The translations under genes and the position numbers were made by a program. Below, in pieces: positions 25,427 through 33,358 of a DNA stretch of 64,000 nucleotides (position 1 is the first letter of the stretch; the number at the start of each line of letters is the position of its first letter). The notes under the pieces were generated by a model. That model was given only the letters and a program-made list of their open reading frames with translations, was not told where the DNA came from and ran no database searches. The DNA comes from Vulcanimicrobiota bacterium. Lineage in GTDB: Bacteria; Vulcanimicrobiota; Xenobia; Xenobiales; JADMJV01. The stretch covers positions 186,001 through 250,000 of the forward strand of contig JAHBVR010000012.1 in assembly GCA_019637395.1 (NCBI GenBank). Direction: 5' to 3'.

Positions 25427-26767
25427 TCAAACGCTCAGCCCCTCCAGCCAACCACGCACGGCGCCCGCCTCGGCTGGCAGGGAAACGGCTCGGCGGGGCC
25501 GCTGGCGCAACGCCTCCAGAGCGGGATGGCCCGGGTAAGGGCACCCCAGAGCCTCCCCCACCGCTTCGGGGAATTTGCCCGGATGAGCGGTAGCCACCAC
25601 CACTTCCGGACCTATTTGGGGAAGTCGGCGGGCCACGTGCCAGGCCACCGCCGTGTGCGGGCAGAGCACCACCCCGACCTGCTCGTGATAGTCCCGAATG
25701 GCCTGGAGAATCTCGGCACGGCTGGCGCGGCCCGAGAGCATTTCGGGTCCCTCCAGGCGCCCGGTCTCGACCCGGCCGCTTTTTTCAAACCGGGCCATCC
25801 AGCCGGCCACTCGCTCGCCTCCCCCGGCCATCGAGAAAAAGCGCTCCAAATTGGAGGCCACCTGGATATCCATGGCGGGGGCCAGGGTCTCGTGAACCGG
25901 ACCGCGCTCATAAATACCGCTGCTGAAATAACGGTGCACAATATCGTTGTCATTGGTGGCCAGGGCCAGGCGGCGCGTCGGCACCCCCATTCGATAAGCC
26001 AGCCAGGCCGAGAGAAAATTGCCGAAGTTGCCGGTGGGTACCACTACTTGAAGCGGCTGCCCCGTCTGCAGATAAATCCACACATAGTAAACGGACTGCG
26101 CCAACAAGCGGGCAAAATTGACGGAATTGACGGCGCCCAGGCGCAGGCGCCGCTTGAACTCGGCATCGCGGTTGAGTTCCTTCAAAATAGCCTGGCAATC
26201 ATCAAAGGTGCCGTCGATCTCCAGGCAATAGGTATTGGGCTCCAGCAGGGTCGTCATCTGGCGCTCCTGCAGCGGGCTGACCCTGCCTTTGGGAAACATG
26301 ACCACCGCCTTGAGGCGCGGGCAGCCCACCACCGACTGCAGCGCGGCCGACCCGGTGTCGCCGCTGGTGGCCACCAGCAAATTGCAATGCTCGTCACGCC
26401 GGCTCAGGATATAGTCGAGGGTTCGGCCCAAAAACTGCAAGGCCACGTCTTTAAAGGAAAAGGTCGGCCCGTGGAAGAGTTCGAGCACGTGGCCCCAAGG
26501 ATCGGGACGCAAAGGAGCCACCGTTCCCCCATACTTGGGTCCATAAGCGTCTTCACAAAGCGCCGCCAGGTCAGCTTCCGGGATATCGCAAAAAGGCGCC
26601 ATCACGCGCCAAGCTACTTGAGGGTAAGTCAGGCCATGCAGGGCGGAAAGCTCAAGCTGAGGAAGCGTCTCCGGCACGAACAGCCCACCATCGCCGGCCA
26701 GACCTTGCAAAGTCGCTTCCTGAAAGCCGACGGGCGCGGCCAGGCCGCGTGTAGACCAGTACCTCAT
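25427..26767 (-). CDS. thrC: threonine synthase
   Basis: This PLP enzyme converts O-phosphohomoserine to threonine. The 446-aa protein starts MRYWSTRG, typical of the longer thrC class (fold-type II). The PLP lysine is Lys106 in FHGPTFSFKD, and ATSGDTGSAAL and VPTGNFGNFLSAW are the phosphate-binding and substrate loops. It abuts the HD-domain gene. Other threonine genes (homoserine kinase and dehydrogenase) are not in the window. It diverges from a small unknown gene at 26.8 kb. Confidence 0.96.
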   Translation of the reverse strand: MRYWSTRGLAAPVGFQEATLQGLAGDGGLFVPETLPQLELSALHGLTYPQVAWRVMAPFCDIPEADLAALCEDAYGPKYGGTVAPLRPDPWGHVLELFHGPTFSFKDVALQFLGRTLDYILSRRDEHCNLLVATSGDTGSAALQSVVGCPRLKAVVMFPKGRVSPLQERQMTTLLEPNTYCLEIDGTFDDCQAILKELNRDAEFKRRLRLGAVNSVNFARLLAQSVYYVWIYLQTGQPLQVVVPTGNFGNFLSAWLAYRMGVPTRRLALATNDNDIVHRYFSSGIYERGPVHETLAPAMDIQVASNLERFFSMAGGGERVAGWMARFEKSGRVETGRLEGPEMLSGRASRAEILQAIRDYHEQVGVVLCPHTAVAWHVARRLPQIGPEVVVATAHPGKFPEAVGEALGCPYPGHPALEALRQRPRRAVSLPAEAGAVRGWLEGLSV

Positions 26768-26823
26768 GGCTCCTGGCCGTTCGCGAGGAAAGGGGCTGCT
26801 CCTGGCGAAACGCGCACCCCCTC

Positions 26824-27315
26824 ATGGAATACTTCATTCTGCCGGTCAGTTGGGAAAAGACCACTCTCTACCTGATCTACTTCAGTAACGACGACGATGG
26901 CGTCATCACCTCGCCGGATCAGAAATTCGCGCTGGCCCACTCGCGGGTTGAAGCCCAGGCCCTGGCCAAGAAGCGCAACCTGAAGCTGCAGGAGGACATG
27001 GAACTGCTCGACCTGGGTGTCATTCAAAGCTGGGTCAACAGCCGCTCGATGCGCCTGCCCGAAGCCAACCTCATTTACCGCGCCTGGAACTTCTTCGGCG
27101 ACGTCGCCACCAGCCTGAAGCTGGCCGATCACTACCTGGGCTACGACGAAGATTACATCTCGCTGCACGACGAGCTATTCTGGGGCTGCAACATGCCGGG
27201 CCTGACCCAATCGGCCGAGCGCTACGAAGTCGACTTGAGCCAGAGCGAAATCCGCAACCTGCGATCCATCTTGAGATCCGGGCTGGAAATCTTCCGCCAG
27301 GGCGTCAATCAATAG
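26824..27315 (+). CDS. conserved-looking hypothetical protein
   Basis: The 163-aa protein (start MEYFILPVSWEKTTLYLIYF) lacks a signal peptide and membrane segment. Codon use is coding-like and the sequence is balanced alpha/beta with many aromatic residues, but I recognise no domain. The region AWNFFGDVATSLKLADHYLG near residue 87 could be a helical repeat. It diverges from thrC across 56 bases, so they might share a promoter region, and is followed on the same strand by the phosphodiester glycosidase. Confidence 0.7.
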   Translation: MEYFILPVSWEKTTLYLIYFSNDDDGVITSPDQKFALAHSRVEAQALAKKRNLKLQEDMELLDLGVIQSWVNSRSMRLPEANLIYRAWNFFGDVATSLKLADHYLGYDEDYISLHDELFWGCNMPGLTQSAERYEVDLSQSEIRNLRSILRSGLEIFRQGVNQ

Positions 27316-27367
27316 GGCCCCTACCCCGCAGTAGGAATTCGAAACGTACTTCAGAACTTGCTTTCGC

Positions 27368-28309
27368 ATGAAAATCTCGAACTTACTTTTGGCCTCTCTG
27401 GGGGCACTATCCCTGGTGGGAGGAACTCCGGCCCTGGCCGCCCCCTCTCTGCTGGTGGGCGCTCCGGCCACGCCGCAAGTAAGAAAGGCCTCGGCTATCA
27501 ACGCGGTGCACTACCGCAAGCTCAAAGCCGCCGGCGCAACCTGCCATGTCGTCGAGGTGGACCTATACAACCCTCATGTGCAGCTACGCGCCTTCCGTGC
27601 CGCCGACCTGGGCACTCGCTACCGCACCTTCGGCTCCTTCGTGCGCCAGACCAGGCCGATCGCGGCTATCACCGGCACCTTTTTCGACACCGCCACCGGC
27701 ACCATCATCTGCAATCTGGTGCGCGACGGCCGCCTGGTGGAAATGGGCAGCGTCGGGCACACTCTGGCGCTGGACGAAGTCAATCAGCCCAAGTGGATGA
27801 GCACGGCCGGCCAGTACGGCGGCGGCCACAACTGGAAAGACAGTGAGTTTGCCGTCTCCAGCGGGCCCACTCTGCTGCGCGGCGGCCAGATCTGCCTCAA
27901 TCCGCGCGCCGAGGGATTCCGCGACCCCGGCCTCTTCCGCCAGGCCTCGCGGGCCGGCATCGCCACCACCAGTCGCGGCAAACTCTTGCTGGTCACCGTC
28001 AACCAGGGCGTCACCCTGCACAAATTTGCCCAGGTGATGCAGGCCTTAGGCGCCAGTGACGCGCTCAACCTGGACGGCGGCAGCTCGACCGCGCTTTACG
28101 CGCGCGGCAATTACGTGAGCCGCCCCGGACGCCGCCTGACCAACGTGCTGCTGGTGACCGTCCGCCCCGGCGCCCCCATCCCCCGCGAAGTCGAACTCGA
28201 AGCTCTGCAGGCCGACGAAAACCAGCTTCAGCCGGAAAACTCGGAAGATTTCGGGCCTGCTCCCATGCCCGAAAAGATCGACCTTTCCACCCAGGACATC
28301 TGGCTCTGA
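27368..28309 (+). CDS. secreted phosphodiester glycosidase (NAGPA-like family)
   Basis: A Sec signal peptide (KISNLLLASLGALSLVGGTPALA) is followed by a NAGPA-like domain: the AITGTFFDTATG block, the central SSGPTLLRGGQICLNP and the hallmark ALNLDGGSSTALYARG near residue 240. Family members cleave phosphodiester-linked sugars (for example GlcNAc-1-phosphate-6-sugar, or wall teichoic acid related bonds in bacteria). The substrate here is unknown. The last 82 bases overlap the LD-carboxypeptidase gene on the other strand, an unusually long 3'-3' overlap. Confidence 0.88.
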   Translation: MKISNLLLASLGALSLVGGTPALAAPSLLVGAPATPQVRKASAINAVHYRKLKAAGATCHVVEVDLYNPHVQLRAFRAADLGTRYRTFGSFVRQTRPIAAITGTFFDTATGTIICNLVRDGRLVEMGSVGHTLALDEVNQPKWMSTAGQYGGGHNWKDSEFAVSSGPTLLRGGQICLNPRAEGFRDPGLFRQASRAGIATTSRGKLLLVTVNQGVTLHKFAQVMQALGASDALNLDGGSSTALYARGNYVSRPGRRLTNVLLVTVRPGAPIPREVELEALQADENQLQPENSEDFGPAPMPEKIDLSTQDIWL

Positions 28310-29127
28310 TCGAGCACCACCCGCCGACCCAGGGCCAGCGGATAGTTATCGGCGGCGTGCCCGAAAGCCAGGTCGGCCAGCACCGGCACCTGCCAGCGAT
28401 CCACCCAGTGGCGCCACAGAGCGCCCAGGTCGCCGCACTCCACAAAGCTGCCCAGAGCCACTCCGGCCAGACCCCGAAAGGCGCCACCGGCCTCCAATTG
28501 CACCAGCATGCGATCGAGCCGGTAAGCGGCCTCCCTGACATCTTCCAGAGCCAGAATACAACCCTCCCCCTGGAAACCCTCAGGCGTCCCGCACAGGCAA
28601 GTCAAGACGCATAAATTACCGCCCCAGAGCCTGCCTTCAGCCCGCCCCGGACGCAGCCAGCGGCCCGACAACGGCAAGAGGCAGCCTTCTTGCACCAGCC
28701 GCCGGGTCGCCTCCAGCGAGTCCGCGTCCAAGACCGGCAAGGTCTGCACATTGGCGCAATGAAACAACTGGTGCCACCCACGTTTTTGCAGGGCGTGCAA
28801 CAACGCCGAAACATCCGAAAACCCGAAGACCGGCCGGGGCGCCCCCAGCTCCGGCAGGCAGCCCACCAGCCGAGTCAGCCCGTGGCCGCCGCGCACCACC
28901 CAACAGGCATCCACCTCCGGCCCCAGCGCCCAGGCCAGCTCCTCCCGCCGCTCGTCATCCGCGGCCGCCAGAAAGGCTAACTCCGAGGGAGGAGCCGAAC
29001 CGGCCAGACAGCGCTGCAAAATCGGCCCCGGCAACACCTGAAACCCCCAGGATTCAAGAATCTCCATACCCTGCCGGGTGCGCTTGAGATCAGGAGCGCC
29101 ACACGGGCAAATCAAAGCCAGTTTCAC
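28228..29127 (-). CDS. LD-carboxypeptidase / muramoyltetrapeptide carboxypeptidase (S66)
   Basis: It releases the terminal D-Ala from muropeptides during peptidoglycan recycling. The nucleophile Ser lies in FGFSDVSALLHAL; the LEDVREAAYRLDRML segment carries the catalytic Glu and FGHAADNYPLALG the catalytic His; WGGNLCVL forms the oxyanion turn. I use the GTG giving VKLALICPCGAP because family members start near this strand; a GTG 11 codons upstream is also open. There is no signal peptide, so it is cytoplasmic. A perfect hairpin repeat lies just upstream. Confidence 0.88.
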   Translation of the reverse strand: MKLALICPCGAPDLKRTRQGMEILESWGFQVLPGPILQRCLAGSAPPSELAFLAAADDERREELAWALGPEVDACWVVRGGHGLTRLVGCLPELGAPRPVFGFSDVSALLHALQKRGWHQLFHCANVQTLPVLDADSLEATRRLVQEGCLLPLSGRWLRPGRAEGRLWGGNLCVLTCLCGTPEGFQGEGCILALEDVREAAYRLDRMLVQLEAGGAFRGLAGVALGSFVECGDLGALWRHWVDRWQVPVLADLAFGHAADNYPLALGRRVVLDQSQMSWVERSIFSGMGAGPKSSEFSG

Positions 29128-29163
29128 GCCCTTGCCTTCGCCCCCCTCCGAACTCTTCACTCC

Positions 29164-29259
29164 TGAAACAAACGCCGGAGTTTGCTCTCAGGCAACTCCC
29201 ACCGAACCCCTTCACCCTGGAGGTTTGTGAAACAAACGCCGGAGTTTGCTCTCAGGCAA
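29164..29259. repeat. two 32-base direct repeats, 64 bases apart, each with a hairpin
   Basis: Copies begin at 29164 and 29228 and share 32 identical bases starting TGAAACAAACGCCGGAG. The second copy continues into a perfect 9-bp stem GGAGTTTGC / GCAAACTCC with loop TCTCAG; in the first copy the right arm lacks one A. A nested CAAAC/GTTTG pair overlaps it. It lies in the divergent region between the LD-carboxypeptidase and the next plus-strand gene. Confidence 0.85.
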
Positions 29260-29304
29260 ACTCCAAGCCAGGGGTTCGGCGCCCCAGCACCAAAGAAGGT
29301 TACG

Positions 29305-30066
29305 GTGCGTCTATGGTTACTCATATTGGTCAGCTGGCTCTGTCTGGTCTGGCCCGGACTGGCTCAGGAACAGCCCCCGGAACAAAAGTGCAGCGACAAC
29401 CTGCAGCTCTTGCTGAGCAGCCTGACGCGCTACGGCAAAGATCATCAGAACCGCTTTCCCGACAAACTGGAAGAACTGGTGCCTCGCTATCTCAGTGAAT
29501 TGCCCAAGTGCCCGCTGGGCGGCCCCAGTTACACGCGTTATAGCGCGGTCGAACACGATCCTGAACGAGCCGTGCTCATCTGCAGTTACCCGGCCCATGC
29601 CATCAAGCCGCCCGACTATCTGGTTCTGAGCAGCGACCGGGGCATCGAGTCCCCCTTCGCCCACGTCTCTGATCCCTCGATTTGCCGCCGCTCGCTGGTT
29701 CAACTGTTGCAAAACGTGGAGCAGCAAAGGTCAAAAATCAACCGCTACCCGGAGCGACTACACCCAGAATCGATGTGTAGTTGCGGGGACCCCATCCAAT
29801 ACCAGCCGCTCCAGGAGGGGAAAAGCTTTATCGCTTACTGCCCGGGAGCCGCCCACCTCGGCTCCGGATTGGCCCCTTTCAGCCCTTCCATCGGTCCGGG
29901 CGGCCTCCAGGAGCGCAGCCTGCTATTGCCTCCGCCCAGTTCGGCCCCCCCCCACTCCAAAGGGCTTTCGGGAACGGCTCTGGCGGCCGGGGGAATGGCC
30001 CTGGCCATTCTCTTAGGCCTGGGCGTCTCGGCCATGATGCGGCGGCGCCGCGTGCGCCTCGATTAA
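29305..30066 (+). CDS. secreted, C-terminally anchored hypothetical protein
   Basis: A GTG preceded by AAGAAGG starts a signal peptide (RLWLLILVSWLCLVWPGLA), so I use it rather than a start 41 codons upstream, which would read through the hairpin repeat. The 253-aa protein has two similar modules with a small-pilin-like helix (LLLSSLTRYGKDHQNRFPDK and LVQLLQNVEQQRSKINRYPE) each followed by a Cys-containing loop. A C-terminal hydrophobic segment (TALAAGGMALAILLGLGVSAM) and Arg-rich tail suggest anchoring. Function unknown. Confidence 0.7.
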   Translation: MRLWLLILVSWLCLVWPGLAQEQPPEQKCSDNLQLLLSSLTRYGKDHQNRFPDKLEELVPRYLSELPKCPLGGPSYTRYSAVEHDPERAVLICSYPAHAIKPPDYLVLSSDRGIESPFAHVSDPSICRRSLVQLLQNVEQQRSKINRYPERLHPESMCSCGDPIQYQPLQEGKSFIAYCPGAAHLGSGLAPFSPSIGPGGLQERSLLLPPPSSAPPHSKGLSGTALAAGGMALAILLGLGVSAMMRRRRVRLD

Positions 30067-30663
30067 CTCTAAAGTGCGCCGCCGGGCCAGGGCCGCCGAG
30101 GCGGCCTCGTAGTCGGCCCGCTGATCGCAGTTGAAGCCGTGTCCCGCCTCATACTCAAACACTTGAACCTGCGGATAAACCTGGCGAATGACTCGTGTTC
30201 CCTCGATGTCGATGTGCTTGTCATACTTGCCGAAATGAAGCATCACCGGCACCAGCGGCGGCTTGTCCAACAGCGAGGTAATCCGGCCGCCATAGTAGCC
30301 GACGCAGGCCTTCAAGCGGGGCAACTGTTGGGCAGACAGCCAGGCCAGGGTCCCCCCCCAACAGTAGCCCACCAGGCTCACCGGCATGTCGGCGGGAAAG
30401 AGCTCCAGACAGGCACGCACATCCAGCATCGGCGCCTCGAAATAACCTACCCGAGCAGCCAGTTCCGAGCCGCGCTTCAGGTCTTCCGGTCCGTAGCCTA
30501 GCTCCACGCCGCGCTCGACCCGGTCGAACAAAGCCGGGCTCACAACGCGAAAGCCGTCTCGGGCAAACCCGTCGCAAACGGCCCGAATATGGCTGTTCAG
30601 CCCGAAAATCTCCTGGAGGACGATGAGCCCGCGAGGACCGTCACCCACTTCATAGACGCGCAA
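30013..30663 (-). CDS. dienelactone hydrolase family protein
   Basis: This is an alpha/beta hydrolase of 216 aa with nucleophile motif GYCWGG, where Cys replaces the usual Ser as in true dienelactone hydrolases, the acid in the FGKYDKHID region and His in EAGHGFNC. A TTG start follows GGAGGT with a nine-base spacer. The protein ends HAAPPHHGRDAQA. It overlaps the anchored protein tail-to-tail by about 54 bases. The natural substrate is not determinable; the family hydrolyses lactone and ester bonds. Confidence 0.9.
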   Translation of the reverse strand: MRVYEVGDGPRGLIVLQEIFGLNSHIRAVCDGFARDGFRVVSPALFDRVERGVELGYGPEDLKRGSELAARVGYFEAPMLDVRACLELFPADMPVSLVGYCWGGTLAWLSAQQLPRLKACVGYYGGRITSLLDKPPLVPVMLHFGKYDKHIDIEGTRVIRQVYPQVQVFEYEAGHGFNCDQRADYEAASAALARRRTLELIEAHAAPPHHGRDAQA

Positions 30664-30779
30664 ATTTTCTATACCTCCGCTGGCGACATGTTCAAGATCC
30701 GGTTACGACTTTTGCCGGCCACTCCCCTATCCTGTGCATGGAAAGAGCCGTACAGGCCATCATGGGAGGATCAACTAAC

Positions 30780-31421
30780 ATGGGTAGTATCAAGCCGTTC
30801 AATTCCAGCCAGGTGATCAAACCACTGGCGCGCACCTCGATGTTTCTTCTCAATGAAGCTCGCGAAGCCGGAGAAAACGACCCTGCACTGGCCGTGCGTT
30901 TCACCGCCGGCGGTCTGGTTTCTCCCATTATGAGCGGAGTCAACACTCCTGGCGTGGCCGAATTCACCGACCACACTCTCGTCCCCATCGTGCGCGGTAT
31001 GCTGCTGGGAGCCAATATCTATCGCATGCAGCGCACCTTTAAAAACCCTGACGCCCCGGCCTGGGAAAAGGGGGCCGACGTTGTTCGCGTCATCTCCGAC
31101 ACCGCGGGCCTCATCGGCGGCCTGGCCGTCCTCTTCACTCCGCAGTACGCCGCGTTGGGGGCCAAACTCATCGGCACAGCTTACTCGGTCGACATCTGCT
31201 CGCACGCCCTGCGCACCGGCTCCCACGTCAACAATCGCTTCAAAGTATGGAAGAACATGCTCGACGAAGAAAAGCCGGAGGACAAACCCCCGGGAGGCAA
31301 CAGCCCCGGCCAGACCGGTTCGAACACTCCGCCTACCCCGCCAGTCCCACCCAAAATCAGTATCCATAAGCCATTAACCCAGTTTGAAAGCCCCAAGCAG
31401 CTTAATCTCTTCAAGAACTAA
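30780..31421 (+). CDS. hypothetical membrane-associated protein
   Basis: The start is the ATG (MGSIKPFNSSQVIKPLAR) after a GGGAGGA site rather than the upstream in-frame ATG. The 213-aa protein has a hydrophobic pair of segments near residues 100-150 (DTAGLIGGLAVLFTPQYAAL) and a Pro/Asn/Thr-rich tail (SPGQTGSNTPPTPPVPPK). No signal peptide is obvious. It resembles the small membrane proteins at 37-41 kb in style but lacks their M-K-I-Q opening. A strong terminator follows directly. Confidence 0.6.
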   Translation: MGSIKPFNSSQVIKPLARTSMFLLNEAREAGENDPALAVRFTAGGLVSPIMSGVNTPGVAEFTDHTLVPIVRGMLLGANIYRMQRTFKNPDAPAWEKGADVVRVISDTAGLIGGLAVLFTPQYAALGAKLIGTAYSVDICSHALRTGSHVNNRFKVWKNMLDEEKPEDKPPGGNSPGQTGSNTPPTPPVPPKISIHKPLTQFESPKQLNLFKN

Positions 31422-31432
31422 ACATCAAACAA

Positions 31433-31462
31433 AAAGACCCGCGAAAGTTCGCGGGTCTTTTT
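31433..31462. terminator. strong rho-independent terminator
   Basis: A 13-bp perfect stem (AAAGACCCGCGAA / TTCGCGGGTCTTT) with a two-base spacer is followed by TTTTT on the plus strand and flanked by AAAAA on the other side. It ends the upstream membrane-protein gene and can also work in reverse. Confidence 0.9.
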
Positions 31463-31646
31463 ATTTGGTCCCAGTTTTTGAAACCGGCTCACGATTGAGA
31501 ACCTGCCAGACCGAGGAGACTCGGACCTCCCTCCGGGAACTTCCAATGTTTCCTCCCGGACTTCCGACGAATCAGACCTCTTTTGACTTTTTCTCAAAGG
31601 TGAGCCGTGGTTCGCTCTGCGGACTGCGAATTCTGTGGTAGTTCGC

Positions 31647-32066
31647 TTAGGCAGACCGTTGCTGGTCGCTAGGCTTGAGCTTCCAAGCCTTGTATACACT
31701 GCCCGAAGAAATCGTGACTCCGAAACGCTCCTTGACCTCGCGCAGGAGGTCTGGAATCGGTAGATCTCTGCGAGCATGCAAGAAATCCACTACAGGTCCA
31801 CTCAATTTCCTCGATCGACGCCGCGGTTTATCCTGAACAGATTGCGAGGCGGCGGCAGCCTGCGCCTGCAATTGTTGTTGACGCTTAGGAGAGTCGAGTC
31901 GCGACTCTAAAGTTCCGGCCAATAATCCACAGACACCGGAATCATTCAGAAGCAACTCGATGATCTTCTGCGCCATTTCGGGGGAACACCCCTTACCCCG
32001 GGAACGCACCTCTATTTTCGACACCACCCATCCCAAGATGCGGATTGAAATTCCTTCAACCCCCAT
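31647..32066 (-). CDS. hypothetical protein with C-terminal helix-turn-helix-like region
   Basis: The 139-aa protein (SD GGGAGGAG, five bases before the ATG) has an N-terminal segment rich in Ser/Lys, a Gln/Ala-rich middle (QQQLQAQAAAASQSVQ), a basic patch (KPRRRSRK) and a C-terminal DFLHARRDLPIPDLLREV followed by FGVTISSGSVYKAW, which reads like a helix-turn-helix of the resolvase/transposase type. DNA binding is inference. The gene and its flanks look less GC-rich than their neighbours, hinting at acquisition. Confidence 0.55.
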   Translation of the reverse strand: MGVEGISIRILGWVVSKIEVRSRGKGCSPEMAQKIIELLLNDSGVCGLLAGTLESRLDSPKRQQQLQAQAAAASQSVQDKPRRRSRKLSGPVVDFLHARRDLPIPDLLREVKERFGVTISSGSVYKAWKLKPSDQQRSA

Positions 32067-32156
32067 GGACTCCTCCCGCTAATAGAATTATTTTCAACTT
32101 TCTTTCACCTGGTAGTCAGCACCGGATCCTGACGTCTCCGATTCCATATGAAGAAA

Positions 32157-32183
32157 GGGACCGGGCCTTTCGGCACCGGTCCC
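32157..32183 (-). terminator. rho-independent terminator-like hairpin
   Basis: An 8-bp stem GGGACCGG / CCGGTCCC with an 11-base loop lies 28 bases after the end of the secreted propeller-like gene, followed by a CTTTCTT tract on the minus strand. Confidence 0.65.
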
Positions 32184-32210
32184 GGCAAAACCTTGAAAAA
32201 CTTTCAGAGT

Positions 32211-33347
32211 CTATTTTTTGGGAACGAGCTTGTAGAGAAACAACTTACAGGCTTCCGAGGCCTCCGCGCGAGTCACGATGGCGGCCCAGTCCCACCGCTC
32301 GGAAATCCGCAGCCCGTAGATCGGGATCTTGCTCTCGTGCACCGAGTCGATGATTTTCAACTGATTTTTGTCGGGCACCAGAAAGTCGGCCGAGCTGGTA
32401 TAAGGGCTGCTGCGCATATCCATGGTCGGCACTACGAAGCCATAAAAGGGCTTCCAGAGATACTTGGGGCGAAACTTGACGGTATAATTGCCCAGGTCTT
32501 GCTGGCTCAAATATTTGCCCGTCCAGGTATCGATCAGGTAGACACCGGCTTTGGCGGTCGGAGGAAAGAGGTTGTAGGTGACCAGCAAATGCCCCCCACC
32601 CCACTCGAAGTCGGTGAAGAAATAAGTGAGCGAGCCTTCTTTTTTCTTGTCAGCCGGAAGGTCATTGAGCAGCGGGGTGTCGCTACCGGAGTCGATGTTG
32701 ATCAGACCGGCCACGTCTTTCCAGGACTTTTCTCCGGGCTCCAGGCCGCGCCCATAGGAGAGCAGGCGCACCGGGCGTCCCTGGCGATCGCGAGTGATCA
32801 GCATATCCAGGCCGGAAATCGTCTTGTTCGGCGCAAAAGTCTTGATTTTAACGCCCTTCTTCATATCCCAGAGGGCGATGCCCTTGTTCGTTTGACCGGA
32901 AACAGCCAGTAAATCCTGGCTGGGACTGAAGGCGTAGGCCAGAATTTTCTTGGGGTCCACATTCAGAGGAATCTCGCGGACCACCTTACCTTCTTTCCAG
33001 TCGATGAATTTGAGCGGCTGGAAGTTGCGCATCAGGATCAGTTGCTTGCCGTCGGGAGTGAACTCCAGTCCATCAACGGCATCCATGCCGTGAACCCCTT
33101 CCTGGATGGAGGCGACGATTTTGCCGGTCCTGGTCTCCCACACGTTGAGCAGATGAGGTGAAGACATAAAAGCGGCTACGAAGGAGTTGTCCTGCGAAAA
33201 AACCGGCTTGGAGATGTCGAAGGGGTCCTCGCCCTCGAGTTGCTTGTCCAAGACATAGTCGGGAGGTACGGGGATCCTGAGTTCAGGTTTGGCGAAAGCC
33301 GGCGCGGCGGCCAGCAGCAAGGTGCAGAGAATGGTGCGTAACTTCAA
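32211..33347 (-). CDS. secreted beta-propeller (WD40-like) protein
   Basis: A TTG start follows AGGGGAGG at five to six bases and opens a signal peptide (KLRTILCTLLLAAAPAFA). The 378-aa mature protein is a chain of WD40/lipoprotein-like blade repeats: DGKQLILMRNFQPLKFIDW, SPSQDLLAVSGQTNKGIALW and similar segments. Such periplasmic propellers usually act as interaction platforms. It ends before a terminator and abuts the dihydrouridine synthase gene upstream. Partner unknown. Confidence 0.75.
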   Translation of the reverse strand: MKLRTILCTLLLAAAPAFAKPELRIPVPPDYVLDKQLEGEDPFDISKPVFSQDNSFVAAFMSSPHLLNVWETRTGKIVASIQEGVHGMDAVDGLEFTPDGKQLILMRNFQPLKFIDWKEGKVVREIPLNVDPKKILAYAFSPSQDLLAVSGQTNKGIALWDMKKGVKIKTFAPNKTISGLDMLITRDRQGRPVRLLSYGRGLEPGEKSWKDVAGLINIDSGSDTPLLNDLPADKKKEGSLTYFFTDFEWGGGHLLVTYNLFPPTAKAGVYLIDTWTGKYLSQQDLGNYTVKFRPKYLWKPFYGFVVPTMDMRSSPYTSSADFLVPDKNQLKIIDSVHESKIPIYGLRISERWDWAAIVTRAEASEACKLFLYKLVPKK

Positions 33348-33358
33348 AAGAGCCTCCC

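Noticed and set aside
25337-26875. 512-codon plus-strand frame opposite thrC
   Set aside because: Antisense shadow; threonine synthase motifs are on the minus strand.
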